Source of the DNA: JACJYM01 sp965230495
GTDB lineage: Bacteria > Bacteroidota > Bacteroidia > Chitinophagales > Saprospiraceae
DNA: 64,000 nt
Direction of reading: 5' to 3'
Assembly (NCBI GenBank): GCA_965230495.1
Contig: CBDDLC010000002.1
Location: forward strand, 1-64,000
A program made the position numbers and the translations under genes. Of this stretch, positions 29,687 to 35,324 are shown piece after piece; within the stretch, counting starts at the first letter, position 1, and each line of letters starts with the position of its first letter. Below the pieces are notes generated by a model. It saw only the letters and a program-made list of their open reading frames with translations. It did not search any database and was not told where the DNA came from.

Positions 29687-30217
29687 GTGGAACAATCTTT
29701 AAAAGAAATATTAGACAATTGTAAAGAAGGAGATAGAGACAGTCAACGGACCTTGTTCTTTAGATACTATCGATTGGTTTATAATACTGTACGCAAATAT
29801 TTGGAATCAAAGGAAGAGGCGGAGGAGTGTAGCAATGATGTTTTTCTTAAGTTATTTGCATCCGTTGACAAATATAGTTTTAAAACACCCTTTGAGGCAT
29901 GGTTGCGAAGAGTAGCTATTAATTATTCCATAGACCAATTAAGAAAGAAGAAAAAAAAGATCAGGGGAGGAATGAGTTTGACAGGAGTAAATATAGGGCA
30001 AGAAAATCTTTTATTTCAAGATTTGATTAAAGTGATTAACTGTTTACCACGACAGTATAAATTGGTTTTTCTTCTTGTAGTAGTAGATGGATATAGCCAC
30101 AAGGAAGTTGGCAATCTTCTTGGAATTTCAGTGGGCACATCCAAATCTAATTTAAGCAAGGCAAAAAAGAAGTTGAGATCAATAATTTCTCAAAACGAAA
30201 AGATATTGAATGGATAA
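29687..30217 (+). CDS. ECF-type RNA polymerase sigma-70 factor (first of three)
   Basis: The 176 residues have region 2 (about 24-90: AEECSNDVFLKLF, then FEAWLRRVAINYSIDQLRKK) and region 4 (about 118-170: CLPRQYKLVFLLVVVDGYSH, then a helix-turn-helix around KEVGNLLGISVGTSKSNLSK). This is the usual ECF layout without region 3. The start is GTG 29687, since an in-frame TAA lies at 29678. An ATG at 29682 is out of frame. The next gene overlaps by 8 bp and encodes a membrane protein with an anti-sigma-like N terminus, so the two are probably a sigma/anti-sigma pair. Target promoters are unknown. The GTCACAA-N13-GGTTTATA motif found near the second sigma gene is not complete in its upstream region. 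Confidence 0.93.
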   Translation: MEQSLKEILDNCKEGDRDSQRTLFFRYYRLVYNTVRKYLESKEEAEECSNDVFLKLFASVDKYSFKTPFEAWLRRVAINYSIDQLRKKKKKIRGGMSLTGVNIGQENLLFQDLIKVINCLPRQYKLVFLLVVVDGYSHKEVGNLLGISVGTSKSNLSKAKKKLRSIISQNEKILNG

Positions 30218-31403
30218 TCTGGACAAAATATTTAAAAATCTGAACCATTCCAATGAGCGACCTAACTTGGAAAAACAATGGTCTAAGGTAGAAGGACAGC
30301 TTGAGGCTAAAAGGAGCAGAAAGTTAATTTTGATTATTATTCCCTTTGTTGGTTTAATTCTTTCTTTAGCTTCCTCTAATCAAGGTCAAACGGAGTTTGG
30401 TGGCAGTACCAAAACCGAAGAACTTATTAGTAGTCGAATCAATGATTTTGAAGTAACAGCTAATCAATCAATAACGGTAATTGAAAAAAATGATCAGAAT
30501 ACAGAATTGATAGCGGTTAAACCTCAGGATAAAGAGAAAGTCAATGAATTTATAATCAAAAGTAATCGAAATGGTATAAATGGTTTAGAAAGCAACTTTA
30601 AGGACGCTTTGTCTAATGCCTCCAAGTCACAACCTATCATCAGTAAGGAAGGTAAATCAGACATTGATCACATATACACCAAACTAGGTAGTAATAATAT
30701 ATTGGACAGAAAGCAAAAGAGAATCACGAAAATACCTAAGATTACATCATTACTAAAAGTGGATGATTTGATTTATCAAGGAGAATGGTTTAATATAGAG
30801 CCTGTTTCAAGCAAACTTACGGAAGACAATTGGGAGCTATCATTGTTTAATAATCTTTATACTTATAGCAATGATGCTGCGGTTGATTTTAACAATGGGA
30901 TAGGAGTGTCACTCGGATACAAAGGAAGGGGAGGATGGATCTTTATAACTCAATTAAGAAAAGCAAAGATGACAGGAATTTATTCATCAGATTTTGACGA
31001 AAGAAGGCTGGTTCATCCTGGCTTAGAAACATACCTAGGTTCCTTACAGAAGGTTAATTTAAGTATGGAAAGTCTCGAGCTAAGTTTAGGAGCTTACAAA
31101 CAGTTGAGAACTTTTTCGAATACCAATGTCAGATTAAAAATTAGTGCTGATTTTTCGAAAATAGGAAACCAAAAATATCAGTACACTTATCGGACTATAT
31201 ATTCTGAGGAGGTATTAGATTATGCAAATCTAGGGACTAATTTTTATTTTTCAGGAATTGGTTTAGGTCTTAGAAGTGATTTTTTCTTATTGAACAAACT
31301 AGCATTGGGTATGGAGGGTAATTATCATTTCTTTATGAACAAAGAAGTTGTTGATAATCCCAATCGATTGAACATAGATTTATTTTTAAGTTATACGTTT
31401 TAA
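30210..31403 (+). CDS. Anti-sigma-like single-pass membrane protein with C-terminal beta-barrel-like domain
   Basis: The 397 residues begin with a short, charged cytoplasmic-type segment (residues 1-37, KIFKNLNHSNERPNLEKQWSK...) followed by one hydrophobic span (about 38-57, KLILIIIPFVGLILSLASS). A low-complexity linker rich in N, K, S and E spans about 60-190. The C-terminal 190 residues have alternating strands and end in an aromatic residue (LFLSYTF), as in outer-membrane beta-barrel proteins. The 8-bp overlap with the upstream sigma gene points to an anti-sigma role for the N terminus. How one protein could have an inner-membrane span and a barrel-like end is unclear; the end may be a periplasmic beta domain. 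The next gene starts 2 bp after its stop. Confidence 0.7.
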   Translation: MDNLDKIFKNLNHSNERPNLEKQWSKVEGQLEAKRSRKLILIIIPFVGLILSLASSNQGQTEFGGSTKTEELISSRINDFEVTANQSITVIEKNDQNTELIAVKPQDKEKVNEFIIKSNRNGINGLESNFKDALSNASKSQPIISKEGKSDIDHIYTKLGSNNILDRKQKRITKIPKITSLLKVDDLIYQGEWFNIEPVSSKLTEDNWELSLFNNLYTYSNDAAVDFNNGIGVSLGYKGRGGWIFITQLRKAKMTGIYSSDFDERRLVHPGLETYLGSLQKVNLSMESLELSLGAYKQLRTFSNTNVRLKISADFSKIGNQKYQYTYRTIYSEEVLDYANLGTNFYFSGIGLGLRSDFFLLNKLALGMEGNYHFFMNKEVVDNPNRLNIDLFLSYTF

Positions 31404-31405
31404 AT

Positions 31406-32254
31406 ATGGATATTATTAAAAGAAGGGCTTTGCTTAAAGCTATGGGTTTTGGAACACTTTTCTTTTTACCATATAGAAAGACGTTAAGCCAATGCTTAAC
31501 TACAAGTGATATACTAGGTCCTTTTTACCAACCTGATATGCCGTTTCAAAGTGAGTTTCATCCGGAAGGAGCACCTGGAAATCTCTTGTTTATTTCCGGA
31601 AAAATATATGCCAATGATTGTGAAACTCTGGTTGCGGATGCAGAAGTTGATGTTTGGTCGGCTGATGATGACGGAGCATATCATGATGATAAATATAGGG
31701 GTGTAGTGAAAACGGATGAGAATGGGTTTTATCAATTTGTAACCATTTATCCTGGCAAGTACTTAAATGGAAATCAATTCAGACCAAGTCATTTACATTA
31801 TAAAGTGAGGAAAAAGGATGTTGAATTGACCACACAAATATATTTTGAAGGCGACACAAGTATTCCGGACGACCCGTGGGCGTCGAAACAGGAAGCAGTA
31901 GAGAGGATTATTCCTATTGAATCAGATGATGATGGATCAATCCATGGTATAGCAGATATTTATCTTGACATTGATCCGATTATTTTGGGATTACATGAAG
32001 AGGGAGTCAAAAGAAGCCAAATTATAAACTCTTTAGGTAGCAATAAATTGGTAATATATGCTTCCAGACTATCAGATTTTGAACTTATCGTATATTCTTT
32101 AAATGGAGAAGTTGTTCTAAGAAAATATTTTTATTCTGTTCAAAAAGGTGAGCAAGTAATTGATATGGGTAACATTGGAGAAACTGGAATAAAAATATTT
32201 CAAATATTCAGTGATAATAAATTAGCTGACACAAAGAGGTTTTTATTAATGTAA
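31406..32254 (+). CDS. Secreted intradiol ring-cleavage dioxygenase-like protein with T9SS-type tail
   Basis: The 282 residues contain the intradiol dioxygenase beta-sandwich core (about 35-195): GPFYQP, then VDVWSADDDGAYHD, TDENGFYQFVTIYPGKY and RPSHLHYKV. By family analogy the non-haem Fe(III) ligands are Tyr92, Tyr119, His129 and His131, all present. The N terminus has a twin-arginine-like motif (KRRALLKAMGFG) before a hydrophobic stretch. The last 75 residues resemble a T9SS sorting domain (ELIVYSLNGEVVLRKYF ... GIKIFQIF ... KRFLLM). Family members open catechol rings. Here a surface role in aromatic or phenolic breakdown, or a non-catalytic binding role, is possible. It is the third gene of the sigma operon, 2 bp after the anti-sigma-like gene, so it may be that sigma factor's main output. 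Confidence 0.82.
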   Translation: MDIIKRRALLKAMGFGTLFFLPYRKTLSQCLTTSDILGPFYQPDMPFQSEFHPEGAPGNLLFISGKIYANDCETLVADAEVDVWSADDDGAYHDDKYRGVVKTDENGFYQFVTIYPGKYLNGNQFRPSHLHYKVRKKDVELTTQIYFEGDTSIPDDPWASKQEAVERIIPIESDDDGSIHGIADIYLDIDPIILGLHEEGVKRSQIINSLGSNKLVIYASRLSDFELIVYSLNGEVVLRKYFYSVQKGEQVIDMGNIGETGIKIFQIFSDNKLADTKRFLLM

Positions 32255-32262
32255 TTCTTTAG

Positions 32263-32916
32263 TTACTGGGTTATTTTAAGAGATTCTTTATACTCCCAAC
32301 TATTCTTATCCCAAAGATTTTGAAGAGAATACGCTTTGTCCTTTTCTTTATTGAGTTTATATGTTATCCAGAGATGGAGATTAGCTTCTGAATAAAATGA
32401 ATCATCAGGGTTTTTATTTTCCAGAAAATCTTCCAGCAAAGGTATTGTCTTATCATATTCTCCGTTGTAGATTAAGGATAAGAGATAGTAAAAGTATTCG
32501 TCACTATCCTTTACAACAGAATCCTGCCATAATTCTAAAGCTCGTTGGTACCGTCCATCTTTATAAAATTTGACGGCCTGAATATTAATTTCAGATTGTT
32601 CTCCTCTTTTGATATCAAAGAACTCTATTTTGTTTTCCGTAATATAATTAATGGCAATTTGATCAATGTTTCGAGAATTTTGATTACCTAAATAATTAAG
32701 AGTAAAAAATAAACCGAAAAGTAAGATCAACATAACCGAGATGATATAATAAAGTCTTTTCTTTCGCTTATTAATTTGTTTTGAGTAACGGAATTTTTCG
32801 TGCAGAGTTTTTTCATATTTCTCGGCATCTAACTTGGCATTAAAGATCTCTTTAAGGAATTGATTCTCTTCCTTTTCTTCCATCTCTTTTTTGACAAATT
32901 TTTCCCATGCTTTCAT
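32263..32916 (-). CDS. Single-pass anti-sigma-like membrane protein with TPR-like outer domain
   Basis: The 217 residues have a highly charged N-terminal segment (1-54, EKFVKKEMEEKEENQFLKEI), one membrane span (about 56-76, YYIISVMLILLFGLFFTLNYL) after a KRKKR stop-transfer cluster, and an outer domain of paired helices. Two helix pairs look like TPRs (AVKFYKDGRYQRALELWQD; LSLIYNGEYDKTIPLLEDFL). The topology is inferred: N terminus in the cytoplasm, TPR part in the periplasm. It starts 17 bp after the ECF sigma gene, the standard position of a cognate anti-sigma factor. No zinc-binding anti-sigma motif is present, so the assignment rests on position and topology. Its stop is 8 bp from the convergent dioxygenase-like gene, with no terminator between them. 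Confidence 0.72.
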   Translation of the reverse strand: MKAWEKFVKKEMEEKEENQFLKEIFNAKLDAEKYEKTLHEKFRYSKQINKRKKRLYYIISVMLILLFGLFFTLNYLGNQNSRNIDQIAINYITENKIEFFDIKRGEQSEINIQAVKFYKDGRYQRALELWQDSVVKDSDEYFYYLLSLIYNGEYDKTIPLLEDFLENKNPDDSFYSEANLHLWITYKLNKEKDKAYSLQNLWDKNSWEYKESLKITQ

Positions 32917-32933
32917 AATATACTTCTTTCTAC

Positions 32934-33482
32934 TCAGTGTCCGCTATTTTTGAAAAGAACTCTAAGCTGATTTACGCATCTTTCCTTTCTTTTTCTTATT
33001 GTGGCTTGAGATGCATTTTCCATTTGAGCAATTTCACTATAACTTAAATCATTGTAAAAAATATATCTTAACAATTGCTGACACTTATCTCCAATTTTTG
33101 TCCATACCTGTTGTAAAATCTCTAATCCTACTTTAAAATTTTCATTTTCATCTTCGATTGAAGTAGACTCTCTATAAAAATCATTCTTATCTTTCTTTTT
33201 CCGTGCTCTTATGAAATTATGATATGCCATTTGAGTAAATAAAAACCTCAAATTACCATATTTCACCTTGCCATCTATCATTCTTTTTCTAAATTCAATT
33301 AATGTTTGCATGGTAATATCATAGGCATCATCAAAACTTAAACTGCATTTTCTCTTCAGATATTCACAACAATCCTGGAAATGAGACAAAAACACCTCTT
33401 CAAATAGTTTTTCGTTACCTTCTTTTAAATTGACCAGAAGGATTTGAAATTGCTCATTTGATAATCCGAAATTAGCCTTCAT
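32934..33482 (-). CDS. ECF-type RNA polymerase sigma-70 factor (second; likely controls the local CHAT/T9SS regulon)
   Basis: The 182 residues show sigma region 2 (about 28-100: FDDAYDITMQTLIEFRKRM, then LRFLFTQMAYHNFIRARKKK) and region 4 (about 122-180: QLLRYIFYNDLSYSEIAQME, then a helix-turn-helix around NASQATIRKRKERCVNQLR). The downstream gene is its probable membrane anti-sigma. Upstream, on its own strand, is a motif GTCACAA-N13-GGTTTATA (33512-33539) shared with three other promoters in the region. If this sigma factor recognises it, the gene is autoregulated, as is usual for ECF factors. The assignment of motif to this sigma factor is inference; the ECF factors at 29687 and 43739 are alternatives. 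Confidence 0.92.
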   Translation of the reverse strand: MKANFGLSNEQFQILLVNLKEGNEKLFEEVFLSHFQDCCEYLKRKCSLSFDDAYDITMQTLIEFRKRMIDGKVKYGNLRFLFTQMAYHNFIRARKKKDKNDFYRESTSIEDENENFKVGLEILQQVWTKIGDKCQQLLRYIFYNDLSYSEIAQMENASQATIRKRKERCVNQLRVLFKNSGH

Positions 33483-33511
33483 AATAAGACCAATTTAATA
33501 ATTCTAATTAA

Positions 33512-33539
33512 TATAAACCCATTTTTCAGGAGTTGTGAC
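33512..33539 (-). promoter_or_regulatory. ECF-type promoter motif of the sigma/anti-sigma operon (site 1)
   Basis: On the minus strand: GTCACAA, 13 bp, GGTTTATA, equivalent to GTCACA and TTTATA hexamers 16 bp apart, which fits sigma -35/-10 geometry. It ends 29 bp before the ATG at 33482. The same two boxes at the same spacing occur at sites 2, 3 and 4. Confidence 0.7.
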
Positions 33540-33636
33540 ATAAAAATTGAGTGATTATACTTTTAATAATATTTTCTGTCACACGCAGCATAAATTCTAC
33601 TTTATAGATATGTATTTATAACATTTATCATAACTT

Positions 33637-33666
33637 GTAGGTGGCCATAAGAAAGTGGCTACCTAC
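33637..33666 (+). promoter_or_regulatory. 11-bp inverted repeat in the divergent intergenic region
   Basis: GTAGGTGGCCA and TGGCTACCTAC pair over 11 positions (one G-U) around the loop TAAGAAAG. It sits between the divergent sigma and subtilase promoters and upstream of both transcription starts, so an operator or a small transcript is more likely than a terminator. Its left half overlaps the split motif at 33633-33653. Confidence 0.45.
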
Positions 33667-33673
33667 TTTAAAT

Positions 33674-33701
33674 GTCACAAAAAATATTTTTTTGGTTTAT
33701 A
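33674..33701 (+). promoter_or_regulatory. ECF-type promoter motif of the subtilase-CHAT pair (site 2)
   Basis: GTCACAA, 13 bp, GGTTTATA on the plus strand, ending 36 bp before the subtilase ATG. The spacer is a different T-rich sequence, so only the boxes are conserved. This argues for functional conservation rather than recent duplication. Confidence 0.7.
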
Positions 33702-33737
33702 GGGCTGATAATATTTATAAATACAAAATAATAAATC

Positions 33738-35246
33738 ATGAGATCGAACATCAAGCTTATTTTAATTTTTACTATCCAGATTTTTTTCACACAACAGATT
33801 AATTCTCAGAGCAACCACGACTCACTTCAGTTTTTGATCGTTTTTGATACCACGGCTACCCAAATCGAAATCGATGAAATAATGATGGACCATAATGCTT
33901 TTGAGATTTGGCAAAGCCCTTACTCGGGAGTTAGATTATGGGAAACATATGCTTTCCCTTTTCAGATGGGAAATGATTATATTAATAATATCAAAGAAAG
34001 TATCAAGAGAGCAAAGGAACGAGCAAAAGTTACCAGTAGTGGACCAAATTATGTAGTCTCGACAATAGATGATGTCATTTCAGTTACACTTCAAATGGGT
34101 GATAACTCTTGTGAAAATGATTTCAATCATCTTGCTACCTCTTCTTTCAGTGACTTAAAAGTATGTATTATGGATACAGGGCTAACTGATTTTGGATCTT
34201 ATCCAAATCATACTTTCGAATATGGCACATTTGACGGCTATGATTATATCAATCTAGACGCTGTACCTGAAGATGAACATGGACATGGAACCCACATCGC
34301 AGGAATAGTTTCTCATGCCTGTCAACATATGTCAGGAGGTCAGCTTGATAATATTACTTTCGATATTAGGAAGGTGTTTGATTCCTTTGGTAATGGAGAT
34401 TTATCAACCATTATTTATGCACTGGATGAAGCGGTGATGAACGGAGCTAATGTCGTCAATATGAGTTTCGCTTATGAAGCAGAAAAACCAACTCTAAAAC
34501 CGGAGCCAATGGAATTTGCTATTGAGAAGGCCGCTGAATTGGGTGTTTTAATGGTTTGTGCTGCAGGTAATAATTCATTGGATAATGACAATGCTCTTTT
34601 ACCATCGTATCCAGCAAGTTTTGATAGTGATAACATTCTAAGTGTTGGATCGGTAAACTGTAGTAGAAACCTTAGTACTTTTTCTAATTACGGTTTTGAA
34701 ACTGTCGATGTAACGAGTTTGGGAGAGGGAATACGAGGACCATCTCCGGAAGGATTTTTAGTATCCAAATCTGGCACATCCCAATCAACAGCGATCACTA
34801 GCGGAATTGCAGTAGCTGTAGGTTCTTATATGTCATCTCCTCATTGGGATCCTATTAAGTGTCAAATTGTTACTACGGTAGATGCAGAACAGAGTTTAAC
34901 AGGGGTTATCAATAGCGGAGGAATTGTTGATGCTTCAGAAGCGACTCCTTACGGCTTTAACCAGTTTTGTCTTTCGTCCGGTGGAAATCAAGATAGTAGA
35001 GTGACAGCTAATTCTGATGTCATAGCTGATAATCATATGTTTAACAATGGAGTAATCAGTTTGACAAATAGTTCTGAGACGGTCGATATATATGTTTATG
35101 ATCTTTTAGGTAGAGTATTAATGAATAAAAAGATAGACGAGCAATATTTTGATCTGAGAAATACCAATGAATTAAGACCAGGACTTGATTATATAGTTGT
35201 TGTACGTACTTCTAAAGGATCATTTGCGGAAAAGATCAGGTTATAA
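33738..35246 (+). CDS. Secreted S8 (subtilisin-family) serine peptidase with T9SS tail
   Basis: The 502 residues start with a signal peptide (to about residue 24, INSQS). A region of about 100 residues without a match follows, possibly a propeptide. The S8 catalytic set is complete: Asp146 (VCIMDTGL), His183 (HGHGTHIAGI), oxyanion Asn278 (CAAGNNS) and Ser348 (SKSGTSQSTA). The last 75 residues (IYVYDLLGRVLMNKKI ... FAEKIRL) form a T9SS sorting domain, so the enzyme should be exported to the surface or medium. It is expected to cleave proteins with broad specificity; the substrate is unknown. The gene is first in a pair with the TPR-CHAT gene, 78 bp downstream, and is driven by motif site 2. 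Confidence 0.95.
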   Translation: MRSNIKLILIFTIQIFFTQQINSQSNHDSLQFLIVFDTTATQIEIDEIMMDHNAFEIWQSPYSGVRLWETYAFPFQMGNDYINNIKESIKRAKERAKVTSSGPNYVVSTIDDVISVTLQMGDNSCENDFNHLATSSFSDLKVCIMDTGLTDFGSYPNHTFEYGTFDGYDYINLDAVPEDEHGHGTHIAGIVSHACQHMSGGQLDNITFDIRKVFDSFGNGDLSTIIYALDEAVMNGANVVNMSFAYEAEKPTLKPEPMEFAIEKAAELGVLMVCAAGNNSLDNDNALLPSYPASFDSDNILSVGSVNCSRNLSTFSNYGFETVDVTSLGEGIRGPSPEGFLVSKSGTSQSTAITSGIAVAVGSYMSSPHWDPIKCQIVTTVDAEQSLTGVINSGGIVDASEATPYGFNQFCLSSGGNQDSRVTANSDVIADNHMFNNGVISLTNSSETVDIYVYDLLGRVLMNKKIDEQYFDLRNTNELRPGLDYIVVVRTSKGSFAEKIRL

Positions 35247-35283
35247 AACTGATATTTAAAAATATATCCATTCGCTGAATTTC

Positions 35284-35320
35284 AAATGGTGTTTTTACGT
35301 TATAGGTGAAAACACCATTT
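35284..35320 (+). terminator. Perfect 12-bp hairpin between subtilase and CHAT genes (terminator or attenuator)
   Basis: AAATGGTGTTTT (35284-35295) pairs perfectly with AAAACACCATTT (35309-35320) around a 13-nt loop, followed by TTATTT. It lies 37 bp after the subtilase stop and ends 4 bp before the CHAT start codon, so it could limit both read-through and ribosome access. Confidence 0.7.
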
Positions 35321-35324
35321 TTAT

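Noticed and set aside
32255..32262. Terminator between the dioxygenase-like and anti-sigma-like genes
   Set aside because: Only 8 bp separate the convergent stops and no stem is visible.
33583..33620. Another GTCAC followed by CTTTATA before the subtilase gene
   Set aside because: The first box lacks the trailing AA, the second lacks GG and the spacing is two bases off. It may be a weak promoter but is not counted as a fifth site.
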